A stretch of 64,000 bases of DNA from Xestospongia muta (Eukaryota > Porifera > Demospongiae > Haplosclerida > Petrosiidae): NCBI GenBank assembly GCA_963693285.1, contig OY848917.1, forward strand, positions 24,234,245-24,298,244, in the 5' to 3' direction. A program made the position numbers and the translations under genes. Within the stretch, counting starts at the first letter, position 1, and each line of letters starts with the position of its first letter. The notes under the pieces were generated by a model. That model searched no databases and was not told the DNA's origin. It saw nothing but the letters and a program-made list of their open reading frames with translations. Positions 10,535 to 21,423 of the stretch are shown here, piece by piece.

Positions 10535-11400
10535 ACAATGTTCAAATGTACTTACGAAATTTATTATCATGTAGGATACTTCTTGTGTGTTTATTCTATG
10601 AATTGTCTTTTTTTCTCCCATACTTTTAGTTGGTATATTTATATCTTTAAACATTATTAACTATATAAAGGTCAATACAGCACAAATTATGTTAAGGACA
10701 ATATATTGAAGGCTTATCAAGAACACAAATAAGTAAAAGAATTCATTTCCAATTGTTAATTAATACTACAACTACCTGTTATACCAACAACAAATTCCTT
10801 GAAAAACATTCAATTACTTGCAACAGTTGATATAGGTGTACCTACAGAACCAATAAAAGAAGATGAAAAATATGCAGGAAAATATGAATTCCCAACATCA
10901 CTAATTTAGTTGTTTGAACTTTATTATAATTTCATTATTGGAGTTGGTGGGTAATGTACATTGTTGTATATAGCATTGTTTTGTAACATATGCTTCTAAG
11001 TATGAAATATGTAGCATAGTACAATTTGTTAATAAAACATACTTTGACCATTAAATAATAGTTACTTAATGTTAGGCCAGACATTATGACAAATTCATGG
11101 TGAATGAAATCTTGAGACAGATGTTCATTTTGTATAAAATGGTGCATGCAAATAAACTAAAGAAGTGTACAAAACTATGTATTGTCAATTAAAGAAAGAT
11201 AATTTGGTAAAAAACTAGCAAAATGTTATCAGAACTTGTGAGATGCCAAAGATAAAAAATTTTTATATATTTTGAGTCTATCAAACTACTGTTTTGACAT
11301 TTGCTACATTCAATCCTCTGTGGAAATCTTGCTGCAATAAATTCTTGTGTAATATTACATTGTAGTTGAAATATAAGGCTATCTTCTGTAAATTTTATAA
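10535..11400. other. AT-rich spacer, no gene seen
   Basis: Between the pol remnant and the next SMB-like exon. Short frames are present on both strands without recognisable motifs or splice context. A weak linker-like trace occurs near 10800-10900. Confidence 0.5.
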
Positions 11401-11444
11401 AAATTTTAATTAATGTTTTGTATGATCTATTGATTTTGTCTTAC

Positions 11445-11642
11445 CAAGTGTATCATTTGGATTAGATGTAACTGAAGAAGAAGAAGAAGAAACAGCATAA
11501 CAGCTAATATCAGCTATATCACTGCAACAATCATTATTAGAGTGACAAGCTTCATCACAATAGCAATCTATACTGATACAACTTTGTATCCGTGTTGGCA
11601 CACAACATCCAAGTTCTTTGAGATTAAGTGCCTTACATGAAC
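11445..11642 (-). CDS. SMB-like exon, type A2
   Basis: 66 codons, phase 1 both ends. All ten cysteines are present, with a Ser run in the tail (AVSSSSSSVTSNPNDTLG). Donor CTTG/GTAAGA, acceptor TATTTTAG. It forms an A1-A2 pair with 11881. Confidence 0.8.
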
Positions 11643-11689
11643 CTAAAATAAACATAATATAAACAAATTATTTTAATTCATAGTTATCC

Positions 11690-11810
11690 TGAGTAACAGG
11701 TGTGGGTACAACTATAGAACCACTTAAAGAAAATGCAAAAAATACTAAATGATGTGTACTACATGTCAAATTTTATGGAGTTTTAAATTTTGTGACCACA
11801 TAAAAGTACA
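11690..11810 (-). pseudogene. Decayed linker exon without donor
   Basis: Homologous to linkers, but the donor position reads ATAACT and the S/T segment is interrupted. It lies between the A1 and A2 exons, which would splice directly to each other since both are phase 1. Confidence 0.5.
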
Positions 11811-11880
11811 ACTTATTATATATTATAAATTTATAAAAACTGTGACTAATTTATTGCATTATCATCTGATTTTGTCTTAC

Positions 11881-12045
11881 CAAGTGTTTTATTTCTAAGA
11901 TTACAACCAATATCAGTTATTTCACTACAACAATCTTTATTAGAATAACACTTGAAATCACAATAGCAATCTTCATTTTTACAACTTGTTGACGGGGGTG
12001 ACAAACAACATCCAGAATAGCTGAGATTAAGTGCCTTACATGAAC
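11881..12045 (-). CDS. SMB-like exon, type A1
   Basis: 55 codons, phase 1. GSCKALNLSYSGCC, then CKNEDCYCDFKC and DCCSEITDIGC; ten cysteines. The tail is short (NLRNKTLG). Confidence 0.8.
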
Positions 12046-12094
12046 CTAAAATTGACATAATATAAACAAATTATTTTAATTCATAGTTATCTAG

Positions 12095-12205
12095 AGTAGA
12101 AGAGGAGGAGATATAGATGTAACTATAGAACTACTAGATGATGAAAAATGTGTACTGATTGTCAAATGGTATGAAGTTGTAATTTCTGTGTCCACATAAG
12201 CAAGT
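12095..12205 (-). pseudogene. Decayed linker exon without donor
   Basis: Encodes a Ser-rich run but reads into TAG where the donor should be (CTCTAGATAACT). The nearly identical copy at 22790-22900 has the same lesion. Confidence 0.55.
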
Positions 12206-12280
12206 TAAATTGATTATATAGTATAAATTTTATAAATAGTTATGATGAATATATTGTATGAGCTTATGATTTTGCCTTAC

Positions 12281-12385
12281 CAGGTGCATCAGTTGGTGTA
12301 GGTGAAATTATAGAACTACTTAAAGAAGATAAAAAACTTGTTGGAAGATCTGTATTACATGTCAAAGGGGATGTAGTTACAAATT
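12281..12385 (-). CDS. Ser/Thr-rich linker exon
   Basis: 35 codons, phase 1, donor CCTG/GTAAGG, acceptor ATACAG. Encodes 'SSLSSSIISPTPTDAPG' at its end. The copy at 22976 is cut by an inserted repeat. Confidence 0.65.
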
Positions 12386-12863
12386 CTGTATATATACACA
12401 AATAGCAATAAAATTGATATGATGTAAGAGATTTAGTGATCTCAATCATCACATCAGTAACTAAATATGCTACTACTTTACATGTGAACTGTTAGGAAGC
12501 ACCTTTATAATTATATAATAATTACTATAATAAAATATTAATACATGTGATTTTAAAGTAGAAGATAAGAGAAATTATTGTAAGGTGGCATGCATTGCAA
12601 AGGTATATATTAGCATCTATAACAGTTAAGATATTTTAAAGATAAAAATTCATTGTTAAGCATTTATATCAAATTTCCAAAAAATATTCTTTAGACTAGA
12701 TCTCAAACATTTCCATGTGATTGCTACATTTAGGCTTTTCTATAAAATGTTGCTGCAATAAATGGTTATGTTTTAACTCTGTACTTGAAAAATAATAACC
12801 CCTTCCATAAATTTTATAAAATCTGTGACTATTGTATTGAATCAGCTTCTGATTTTGTCTTAC

Positions 12864-12956
12864 CAGACATATCAGTTGGGGTAGATAAAACTATAGAAGA
12901 TAAAAATCTTGTTGGATAATCTTTACTACTTGTCAAAGAGTATGGAGTTTGGATTT
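12864..12956 (-). CDS. Ser/Thr-rich linker exon, short
   Basis: 31 codons in phase 1 with donor TCTG/GTAAGA and acceptor GTCATAG. The Ser run of the longer linkers is shortened. Confidence 0.5.
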
Positions 12957-13050
12957 CTATGACCATATAAAGGAGTGCAATGGATTATATATCATAAATT
13001 TATAAAAGCAGGTGACTAATGCATTGTATGAGCTTCTGATTTTGTCTTAC

Positions 13051-13248
13051 CAAGTGTATTAGTTGGGGTAGGTGAAGCTAAAGGAGAGGAAGAAAAAGCA
13101 GAATGACAACCAATATCAGCTATATCACTACAACAATCATTCACATTATGACAGTAGTGATCACAAAAGCATCCGTTATTGTAACACTGTGATGACTTGG
13201 ACCATGAACAACATCCAGAATAGTTCAGATTAAGTGCCAAACATGAAC
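13051..13248 (-). CDS. SMB-like exon, type B
   Basis: 66 codons, phase 1. GSCLALNLNYSGCCSWSK, ten cysteines with GCFCDHYC, tail ending PTNTLG. Donor CTTG/GTAAGA, acceptor AATTTTAG. Confidence 0.8.
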
Positions 13249-13294
13249 CTAAAATTTATATAATAAGAACAAACTAATTTAATAGTTCACTTAC

Positions 13295-13399
13295 CTGGAG
13301 CAACAGTTGGTGTAGGTGTATCAGTAGAACCACTTAAACAAAATGAAGAACTTTTTGGAAGATGTGTACTACTTGTCAAATGGCAAAGAGTTTTAGATT
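13295..13399 (-). CDS. Ser/Thr-rich linker exon
   Basis: 35 codons, phase 1, ending SGSTDTPTPTVAPG, donor CCAG/GTAAGTG. An extra Cys replaces a Ser in the Ser run (SSFC). Confidence 0.65.
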
Positions 13400-13815
13400 C
13401 TGTGTCTACATAAAAATGGCATTAAAATTGAAATCTTGTAAGGGATCAACTAATCAAAATCATTACTCAGTAATACCTACACTATACTTTACACATGAAC
13501 TGTTAGGAAGAAATCTTTATTATTATATAATAATTTTGTGAGAATTAGCAAAAACATATTGTTTACAAAGGGTATAGAGTTTTAGATTCTGTGTCTATAT
13601 AACAATGGCATTAAAATTGAAATCATGTAAGAGATCAAAAAGTCATAATCATTACTCAATATTACCTATTCTATACTTTACACATGAACTGTTAGGAAGA
13701 AACCTTTATGACTATATAATATTTTGTAAGAATTAGCTGAAAACATATTGTTTAAGATTTCATTTTTATAAAAGCAGTGACTAATGTATTGCATGTCCTT
13801 CTCATTCTTTCTTAC

Positions 13816-14013
13816 CAAGTGTATCAGTTGGAGTAGTTGAAACTATAGGAGAGGAAGAAGAAGCAGGATGACAACCAATATCAGCTACATCACTACAACA
13901 ATCATTAAAAATATGACATATTTGATCACAATAGCATTTATTATTGCTGCAAGTTGGTGACTTGGACCATGAACAACATCCAGAATAGTTCAGATTAAGT
14001 GCCAAACATGAGC
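13816..14013 (-). CDS. SMB-like exon, type B
   Basis: 66 codons, phase 1. Ten cysteines (CCSWSKSPTC, CYCDQIC, NDCCSDVADIGC). Close to 19387 and 25566, indicating recent duplication. Confidence 0.8.
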
Positions 14014-14060
14014 CTAAATTAACATAATAAGAACAAATTAATTTAATAGTGTTCACTTAC

Positions 14061-14171
14061 CTGGAGGAACAGTTGGTGTATATGAAACTATAGTAGCACT
14101 TAACGAAAATGAAGAACATTTTGGAAGATGTGTACTACCTGTCAGAGGGTATGAAGTTTTAAATTCGATGT
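14061..14171 (-). CDS. Ser/Thr-rich linker exon
   Basis: 37 codons, phase 1, donor CCAG/GTAAGTG, acceptor GTTATAG. It is the most 5' exon before the inserted Gypsy gag, so its upstream partner would have to be spliced across that element. Confidence 0.6.
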
Positions 14172-14234
14172 CTATAACAACGTCATTAAAATTGAAATAA
14201 CAATTTTGTAATAAATTAGCTAAAAACATATTGT

Positions 14235-14735
14235 TTATTGTTTGGCCTCCAATGCACGAGCAATATCCAGATCTTTGTCAAGTGTTAGATCTTTCTCAGC
14301 CAAGAGGGTCTTCTGAATTGCCGGGTGATTGATGCCGCAAACAAGACGATCGCGTAGCATTTCAGACAAAGTATTTTTATAGTTATAGTGTTCTGCCAGC
14401 TGTCTTAGTGCCCCTACATAAGTTGAAAAACTTTCATCTGTCCCTCTAACTCTGGAATTGAATTTATAACGTTGTACTATAACTGACGGTTTCGGGTCGT
14501 AATAGTCCGTAACAAACTGAACTACGTCGTCATATAGTTTTGAGGTTGGATCCTCTTCTGTTAAAATACGAATGAGCTGGAAAGTTTTTGAAACACATGC
14601 TGCTAACAAAATTGCCCGATTCTTACTGCTGTCTTCCACGTCATTAGCAATGAAATACTGGTTTAATCTTTCAACATAAATTGTCCAAGGCTCAGCAGCC
14701 GAATTGTAAGCAGATAGTGTACCATGTACTGCCAT
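14235..14735 (-). mobile_element. gag: Ty3/Gypsy gag, open 166-codon frame
   Basis: Structural gag of an LTR retrotransposon. The frame starts MAVHGTLSAYN and contains the typical 'W..Y..RL.QYF.AN' beginning of metazoan Gypsy gags. A capsid-like region follows, with 'VIVQRYKFNSRVRGTDESF' and 'LRDRLVCGI'. No zinc knuckle, protease or pol follows on the minus strand, so only the 5' end of the element remains. It is the best preserved retroelement frame in the window, and its GC content is visibly higher than that of the array, which suggests a younger insertion than the other gag fragments. Confidence 0.85.
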
Positions 14736-14739
14736 TTCG

Positions 14740-14960
14740 GTTTGACCCTCGTCGCCAATTGTAATAACTTGTCAGCCGATTAGGAAACAACAATAAAACT
14801 ATGTTTTTAAATAAATATGTATATAGATATAACCACAATGCAAAGGAATCCAACCAGCAATAACAAAAGATAACAGCTAAACTCTAACTGAAAAATAATA
14901 CACAAGACCACTGCTTAAATATGTATTACTTAACAAATTAATAAACCACAGTATGACATC
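14740..14960 (-). mobile_element. Probable Gypsy leader and LTR
   Basis: Immediately upstream of the gag ATG the minus strand reads ATTGGCGACGAGGGTC, a sequence typical of Gypsy primer-binding regions, preceded by AAGTTATTACA as a possible LTR end. The LTR 5' boundary is not certain. Confidence 0.5.
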
Positions 14961-15039
14961 ATAATATAGTTATTACAATAATGATAGAGTATTGTTGTGT
15001 TTTATTCTAGTGATGGCCCCTACCTTGCCATAGCTTTAG

Positions 15040-15828
15040 CTTTCAATCTGTCAAAATGACACATACTTGAAATGTGTTTGTTATTACATAGGTATCATAA
15101 TGAGCTTGACTTTAGCTTTTTTGTTCTTCAAGACATTGTTTCTGTGCATTGCTTGTGACATCTCAAGGGCTTTCTCGTACATTAGATCTGTTTTTTGGAG
15201 CAGATGCCATATGTGGTTATCATTAAATACTGCACACTTTTGTGTCTGAACATTTTCTTTTGTTGGTCCCAAGATCCACAGTATTCTCCTAAACGTTTGC
15301 GTTCAGCAACATAAGTTGCGATAGATTCACCAGATTTCCTGAACCTTGTAATGGTAGAGAAGACAGACTGAAGTGATCATTCAAGATTTGGTTTAATTCA
15401 TTGCAAGTTTTGTCAACAGGACTGGCCAGGTGTAGGAGGCTTTTGAGGAGCTGGCATGTAGATGGTCCACATACAGTCAGCATAAGGATCACTTCTTCCA
15501 TGATCCTTGATATTGTTTGCACTAAAATAGCACCAAAGCCATTCTGAATATGATTTCCACATTTCAGTTCCAATATTAAAAAGGAGACTTCAATGTTTTG
15601 CCATCAGATTGGTTTACCCTCATTGCCAAATATGTTATGACTAGTAGTAATGTATAGATAAGTCCACATTTACAATGACCTAGACACAATACTTAAAAAC
15701 TACAAAACTGAGAAGACTACAAAATAATAAAGTCATATAAAAGAGACAAAAGAGGAAGTTACAAGTCATGATGTATTACACTACATATTAATAGTTATAA
15801 ATGTTTAGTTACAACAAAGTCTAAGTAG
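15040..15828 (-). mobile_element. Decayed Ty3/Gypsy fragment (LTR-like start, gag)
   Basis: From the SMB-like stop downwards: TTGTAACTAAACATTTATAAC, then gag traces near 15570-15480 and 15440-15340 ('LNDHFSLS' and 'CNELNQI'), and an ALEMSQAM-like segment near 15160. Same family and layout as the fragments at 2.6, 7.2 and 40 kb. Multiple frameshifts. Confidence 0.65.
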
Positions 15829-15834
15829 GTGAAA

Positions 15835-15995
15835 CTAAGAAGAAGCAGGAGAACAACCAATATCAGCTATATCACTACAACAATCATTCCAAATGTAACA
15901 GCTTTGATCACAATAGCATCCATTGTTGCTACAAAGTTGTGACAGGAAATAATCACAACATCCAGAATAGCTGAGTTGAAGTGCCAAACATGAGC
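15835..15995 (-). CDS. SMB-like terminal exon, intact
   Basis: Phase-1 start (GSCLALQLSYSGCC) and all ten cysteines: CSNNGCYCDQSC, NDCCSDIADIGC. It then ends SPASS and TAG, 10 bp before the LTR-like sequence. The best candidate for the true C-terminus of the mosaic protein that includes the IgGFc-binding exon upstream. Confidence 0.7.
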
Positions 15996-16047
15996 CTAAT
16001 ACTAACATAATATAAACAAATTTAGTTATTTCATAGTACTCACTTAC

Positions 16048-16150
16048 CTTTAGGAGTTGGTGTAGCTGTAACTATGGAATCATTTGAACGAGTTGAAGAA
16101 GCTAATGGATAATATGTACTACTTGTAAAAGGGTATGAAGTTTTAAATCT
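16048..16150 (-). CDS. Ser/Thr linker exon, acceptor uncertain
   Basis: Donor AAAG/GTAAGTG is intact and the S/T-rich frame continues, but the acceptor that reads ATAG elsewhere reads CTAC here. The next AG would break the frame. Either a weak alternative acceptor is used or the exon is skipped, which phase 1 symmetry would tolerate. Confidence 0.4.
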
Positions 16151-16420
16151 TGTGTAGATATAAAATACCAAAAAAATTAATTTTTTGATATTTTATATAA
16201 TTATACACAGGATTTTACATAATGAGATTAACTAATCACAATTATAACATTAGTAACTAAACATGATACTACTTTACACATTAACTGTTAGGAAAGAATG
16301 TTTAAAATAAAAATATTAGTTAAGTTAGAAAGAGCAATAAAATTAACTTTTGACTATTTAAATTGATAAGCTTTTGATGACATTGTTACTTGTGTTGATT
16401 TCATGTTAATGTTCACTTAC

Positions 16421-16595
16421 CTGGAGTAACATGTGATGTATCAATTAGAGTAGGAGAAGCTATAGGAGAGTAAGAAGAAGCAGGATGACAACCAATATCA
16501 GCTATATCACTACAACAATCATTCAAATTATGACAGTTTTGGTCATAATAGCATCCATTATTTCTGCAAGGTGGTGACAGTGACCATAAACAACC
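16421..16595 (-). pseudogene. SMB-like exon, 5' truncated
   Basis: A deletion has fused the donor of the preceding linker (CCAG/GTATGTG) straight to the middle of this module, removing the acceptor and the GSCLALNL start. From GCLWSLSPPC onwards the frame is open through CCSDIADIGC and a TSHVTPG tail to CCAG/GTAAGTG. It cannot be spliced in without an acceptor. Confidence 0.7.
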
Positions 16596-16601
16596 ACATA
16601 C

Positions 16602-16706
16602 CTGGAGTAACAGTTGGTATAGGTGTAACTATTGAACCACTATAGGAAAATGAAGAGCTTGCTGGAAAATGTGTACTACTTGTTGTATGATAGGGAGTTG
16701 TAGATC
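16602..16706 (-). CDS. Ser/Thr-rich linker exon
   Basis: 35 codons, phase 1, ending SGSIVTPIPTVTPG, donor CCAG/GTATGT. It follows the IgGFc-binding exon in the minus direction and can join the terminal SMB-like exon directly. Confidence 0.6.
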
Positions 16707-17044
16707 CTGTGTCAATATAAAAATGGCAATAAAATGTATTAATAAGATGTAAGAGATAAGTTGATTACTATCACCACATAAGTAACTAAGTGTGCTTCTA
16801 TTTAACACATGTACTGTTAGGAAATAACCTTAATAATAAAATAATAATTATGTCAGAATTAAACTAAACTATTAAACTAATTATATTAGCATTAATTTAA
16901 GCATTGTCAAAATAAGGAACTAAAACAAATTTTGACTAACATAACAGAAATGATTTTGAGATGACATTCAATGCAAAAGCAATACAAACAAGACTATAAA
17001 TCATAGATCATCCAAATTCTAAATGAAACTATTTATACAATTAT

Positions 17045-17110
17045 ATATTGTTTAAACTTTATTATAAAAAAGCAAGAACCTACAACAATCATTTGTTACT
17101 TGATTATTTC
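17045..17110 (-). pseudogene. Remnant of Cys-rich exon
   Basis: The minus strand reads NNQVTNDCC followed by 'RFLLFYNK', matching the 3' end of the exon at 26279-26452 and its flanking intron. Only the last third is left. It sits in the same relation to the IgGFc-binding exon as at 26 kb. Confidence 0.55.
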
Positions 17111-17195
17111 TTATTGTAAAAATAAGGTAAATTTCTAAATGACATCATGGCTTAACTTAAATAATAAAAAAATTTGTTTTTTGTAAAGTAATTAC

Positions 17196-18533
17196 CGTTG
17201 CTTCTTAGACTGTTAATTGGATTTAACTTCATGCCTCCAGCATAACTGTGTCCTGCATACCTTGTCCAGCCATAGATAGAAACAAACAGTTTACCATTTG
17301 GGTCAGGATGTGTCACTGTATTGGTACCAGTAAAAGATGTTGAATACCCATATCCATAAATAGAACCATCTGAAGCATATATCAGAACCCATGGTGGGTT
17401 GATAAGGAAATTGTTGATTAATAAACTCTGGTTAAAGTAAGCATCATTTGGTACAACCACACTGTAATAACTAGTATTGCTTGATAGCAATGCAGAGAAC
17501 TGGATGGAGTGTATATATTGTTCTATTGGTGGTACTGTGTTAAAGGAAGGGTCACCAAAGTTACCACCAGCATACCATGTACTAACACCAACTTGAGCAA
17601 CATAGATTGGTTGATCAGATATGATACTACAGTATACATTGTTGGCTGTGTAAAACCAATTGGTCTTGTTTTCATTAAATTTGATACTCTCTGCAATGTA
17701 ATTTGTACCACAGATTTTTACTGTATTTGTTTTATTGTTAGTAGCAATCACTTTGTAACTTTGTCCATTGCTTCGACCTATGTGTGGTGATAATAGGAAT
17801 GTCTTTCCCCATGTTATTGTTGGTGTCAGTTGTGTAACAATAGGATCAGCATCACCAGTCCCATTTGGAACCCGGGCAGCTTCATGTCCACTGATAATTG
17901 TGAGTGGACTATCTGATATAATTTTGGTTCCAGTAAGATCAATATGAGGCTTAAAAGCCAAAAACGTCTGAAGTGAATGAAGAGAAAAATTGAAGGATTG
18001 TCCAGCTAAAACATTTATATTACTAGCTGCACTGTCCTGAGGATCTGATGGAACAGTAATGTCATTGCTTGGAATGATAGTCACATTACTGTTGTTATGG
18101 CAACCAATAATCATGAACTGATTTGTCTGATTACTCCAACCTAATGTAGACACAACATAGTATGTGTATTGAGTTGTTGGCTGTTTATGACATGGAAGAG
18201 CTAGATAAGACATGAAATCTGCCTCACCACGGGAACTATATGCAATAATTGATATTGGTTCTGCATTTACAGAATAAACTTTAAGACCCTTTCTCCTCCA
18301 GGAATAGGTATTATCTAACACTTCATAACTTGCTGGTATAGCAACTTTATGAGGGTTGTAATATCTAGTTGTACCCATATATGAGAAGTTATTATCAAGT
18401 GATGTGACTTTGAAATTAACAGGAGTAGTTTCCATAGTATGAACATACAATGTACGCACATTAGATCCATGTACATGCTCATAGAATCCCACAACGAACT
18501 CATTACTGTATGTGGTGAGGTCAATTTGTGGCT
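17196..18533 (-). CDS. IgGFc-binding protein N-terminal domain exon
   Basis: A single 446-codon exon, phase 1 at both ends (acceptor TTTCATTATAG, donor AACG/GTAATT). It encodes one complete IgGFc-binding N-terminal-type domain, the module found at the start of vertebrate FCGBP and in many secreted invertebrate proteins. Family signatures are 'DSPLTIISGHEAARVPNG' followed by DPIVTQLTPTITWGKTF, LLSPHIGRS, SYKVIATN and a C-terminal 'DGSIYGYGY' with NGKLFVSIYGW. Ten or more N-glycosylation sequons suggest a secreted or surface protein. No signal peptide lies in the exon; the first residues (EPQIDLTT) come from splicing to an upstream exon, possibly the SMB-like exon at 18817. The ATG at 18549 lies in the intron and is not the start. 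Exact function in invertebrates is unknown; mucus or adhesion roles are inferred. Confidence 0.85.
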
Positions 18534-18816
18534 CTATAATGAAAGACAAAACATTATAATGAATTAAAATTTTATTGTAGTTTCAATTACGACAACAAAT
18601 AGGAAGAAGGTAAGTATTTAAGTCAATCCTTTTGGGATGAAGTTATTTGAAAATTTATTTTATATAAGTAGAGCATGTATAAATGGCTTTTACAAAGGAA
18701 ATGTAGAGATGGGTATATCTCAAATAAAAACAATAGTAGGGATGGTTATAGTGGCATTATTTATTTTTATAAAATCTGTGACTTACGTATTTTATGTCCT
18801 TCTGATTTTATCTTAC

Positions 18817-19014
18817 CATGTGTATTATTTGGAGTAGGTGAAACTATAGGAGAGGAAGAAGTAGCAGGATGACAACCAATATCACCAATATCACTACAAC
18901 AATCATTAAAAATATGACAGTCTTGATCACAATAACATCCACTGTTGCTACAAGTTGGTGACTCCAACCATAAACAACATCCATAATAGTTCAGACTAAG
19001 TGCCAAACATGAGC
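18817..19014 (-). CDS. SMB-like exon, type B
   Basis: 66 codons, phase 1. GSCLALSLNYYGCC, ten cysteines, tail ending TPNNTHG. Nearest upstream exon to the IgGFc-binding exon; G plus AG would give a Glu codon across that junction. Confidence 0.8.
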
Positions 19015-19062
19015 CTAAAGTTAACATAATAGCAACAAATCAATTTAATAATGTTTACTTAC

Positions 19063-19161
19063 CTGGAGTAACAGGTGTAGATGTAACTATAGAACCACTT
19101 AAAGAAGATGAACTTTTTGAAAGATGTGTACTACTTGTCAGAGGGTATAGAATTGTAGATT
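19063..19161 (-). CDS. Ser/Thr-rich linker exon
   Basis: 33 codons, phase 1, ending SGSIVTSTPVTPG. Donor CCAG/GTAAGTA. Confidence 0.65.
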
Positions 19162-19386
19162 CTGTGTCTATAACAATGGCATTAAAATGAAATTATGTAA
19201 GCAATCAACTAATCATAATTATCACTCAGTAATACATATATACTTACACATGAACTGTTAGGAATAAACCATTATTATTTTATAATAATTTTGTGAGAAT
19301 CAGCTAAAGACATATTTTGTTTAAGATTTCATATTTTTATAAAATCTGTGACTAATGTATTTTATGTCCTTCTGATTTTGTCCTAC

Positions 19387-19584
19387 CAAGTGTATCAGTT
19401 AGAGTAGGTGAAATTATAGGAGAGGAAGAAGTAGCAGGATGACAACCAATGTCACCAATATCACTACAACAATCATTAAAAATATGACAGCCTTGATCAC
19501 AATAGCATCCATTATTGCTGCAAGTTGGTGACTTGGACCATGAACAACATCCATAATACTTCAGATTAAGTGCCAAACATGAGC
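19387..19584 (-). CDS. SMB-like exon, type B
   Basis: 66 codons, phase 1, ten cysteines (CSNNGCYCDQGC, NDCCSDIGDIGC), tail TLTDTLG; donor CTTG/GTAGGA, slightly non-standard. Confidence 0.8.
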
Positions 19585-19631
19585 CTAAATTAACATAATA
19601 AGAACAAATTAATTTAATAGTGTTCACTTAC

Positions 19632-19742
19632 CTGGAGTAACAGATGGTATAGATGTAACTATAGAACCACTTAAAGAAGATGAAGAACTTGTTGGAAAAT
19701 GTGTACTACTTGTCATTGGATATGGAGTTATAGATTTTGTGT
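19632..19742 (-). CDS. Ser/Thr-rich linker exon
   Basis: 37 codons, phase 1, acceptor TATATAG, ending SGSIVTSIPSVTPG. Confidence 0.65.
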
Positions 19743-20022
19743 CTATATAACAATAGCAATAAAATTGATACGATGTAAGAGACAAGTTGATCACAATCAT
19801 TACATCAGTAACTAAATATGCTACTACTTACACATGAACTGTTAGAAAAAATCTTTGCAATTATATAATAATTATGTCAGAATTAAGATTAAACCAGTTT
19901 ATTAAACTAAACATTTTAAAGCATTTACATTAATGTTCCAAAAACAATTGGATCTTAAACATTTTCCTGTGATTGCTATTAATAGCCTTTTAGCATTAAG
20001 TGAACTTCTGATTTTGTCTTAC

Positions 20023-20214
20023 CAAGTATAGCAGTTGGAGTAACTATAAGAGAGGAAGAAGGAACAGGATGACAACCAATATCATCTATATCACTACAAC
20101 AATCGTTATTAGAGTAACAGTGTTGATCACAATGGCAATCCAAACTGATACAACTTTGTGTCTGTGATGTCACACAACATCCAGAATATTTAAGATTGAG
20201 TGCCTTACATGAAC
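20023..20214 (-). CDS. SMB-like exon, type A2
   Basis: 64 codons, phase 1. GSCKALNLKYSGCC, CISLDCHCDQHC, DCCSDIDDIGC; tail VPSSSLIVTPTAILG. Ten cysteines. Confidence 0.8.
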
Positions 20215-20445
20215 CTAAAATGAACCAAATATAAACAAAATTATTTTAATTAATAGTTATCTTGAGTAACAGCTAACTATAGAAACATTTAAAGAAGGTA
20301 CAAAAATTGTTGGAAAATGTGTACTACATGTCAAATGTTATGGAGTTTTAAATTTTGTGACCAAATAAAAATGCATTTGTTTATATATAATAAATTTATA
20401 AAAGCTGTGACTAATTTATTGTATGATCGTCTGATTTTGTCTTAC

Positions 20446-20610
20446 CAAGTGTTTCATTTAATGGATGACAACCAATATCAGTTATGTCACTACAACAATC
20501 ATTATTAGAGTAACATGTTAAATCACAATAGCAATCTTCATTTTTACAATTTGGTGATGGGGGTGACAAACAACATCCAGAATACTGGAGATTAAGTGAC
20601 TTACATGATC
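20446..20610 (-). CDS. SMB-like exon, type A1
   Basis: 55 codons, phase 1. GSCKSLNLQYSGCC, CKNEDCYCDLTC, DCCSDITDIGC. Ten cysteines, short tail PLNETLG. Confidence 0.8.
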
Positions 20611-20655
20611 CTAAAATTGACATAATATAAACAAACTATTTTAATTCATAGCTAC

Positions 20656-20754
20656 CTATAGTAGGAGGTGTAGGTGTAACTATAGAAGTACTTGAAGATG
20701 AAAGCCTTGGAAGAACATGTGTACTACTTTTCCCAGGGTATGAAGGTGTAATTT
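20656..20754 (-). CDS. Ser/Thr-rich linker exon
   Basis: 33 codons, phase 1, donor ATAG/GTAGCT, acceptor GACATAG. It is the one member of the linkers upstream of A1 exons that still has a GT donor. Confidence 0.55.
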
Positions 20755-20820
20755 CTATGTCCACAAAAATAAGTTATTATTACCCTTTTAGCATTGTATG
20801 AACCCCTTATTTTGTCTTAC

Positions 20821-21018
20821 CGAGCATAGCAGTTGGAGTAGATGTATGTGTTAGGGAGGAAGAAGGAACAGGATAACAACCAATATCATCTATATCACTA
20901 CAACAATCATTATTAGAGTAACAGTGTTGATCACAATGGCAATCTATAGTGGCACAGGTTGCTGACGGGGGTCTTATACAACATCCAAAATAGCCAAGAT
21001 TAAGTGCCTTACATGAAC
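20821..21018 (-). CDS. SMB-like exon, type A2
   Basis: 66 codons, phase 1. GSCKALNLGYFGCC, CATIDCHCDQHC, DCCSDIDDIGC; tail with THTSTPTAMLG. Ten cysteines. Confidence 0.8.
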
Positions 21019-21258
21019 CTAAAATGAACATTATATAAACAAATTATTTTAATTCATAATTATCTAGAGTAACAGGTGTGGGACCAACTATAGAACCACT
21101 TAAAGAAGATGCAAAAATTGCTAGAAAATGTGTACTACATGTCAAATGTTACGGAGTTTTAAATTCTGTGTTCACATAAAGAAGTACAACTGATTATATA
21201 TTATAAATTTATGAAAGCTGTGACTAATTTATTGTATGATCATCTGATATTGTCTTAC

Positions 21259-21423
21259 CAACTGTTTTATTTAATGGATGACAACCAATATCAGCTATGT
21301 CACTACAACAATCGTTATTAGAGTGACATAATTGATCACAATAGCATCCTTTATTGCTACAAGATAGTGACAGGTGTGCCAAACAACAACCAGGATAGCC
21401 AAGATTAAGTGCCTTACATGAAC
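21259..21423 (-). CDS. SMB-like exon, type A1
   Basis: 55 codons, phase 1. GSCKALNLGYPGCC, CSNKGCYCDQLC, DCCSDIADIGC, tail PLNKTVG. Ten cysteines; donor TTG/GTAAGAC. The closest relative with a lesion is 5806. Confidence 0.8.

Noticed and set aside
12060..12100. AT-AC (U12-type) introns at linkers that begin ATAACT
   Set aside because: U12 donors read ATATCCTT; here the sequence is ATAACTATG and the reading frame meets a stop, so donor loss is simpler.
17509..17790. Plus-strand 93-codon frame and minus-strand frames inside 17.2-18.5 kb
   Set aside because: Shadows of the IgGFc-binding exon.
18534..18549. IgGFc-binding protein starting at the ATG ending 18549
   Set aside because: The ATG falls in a short stretch before a TTTCATTATAG acceptor, and the residues it adds (MSFII) are not a signal peptide; phase 1 splicing fits the neighbouring exons.
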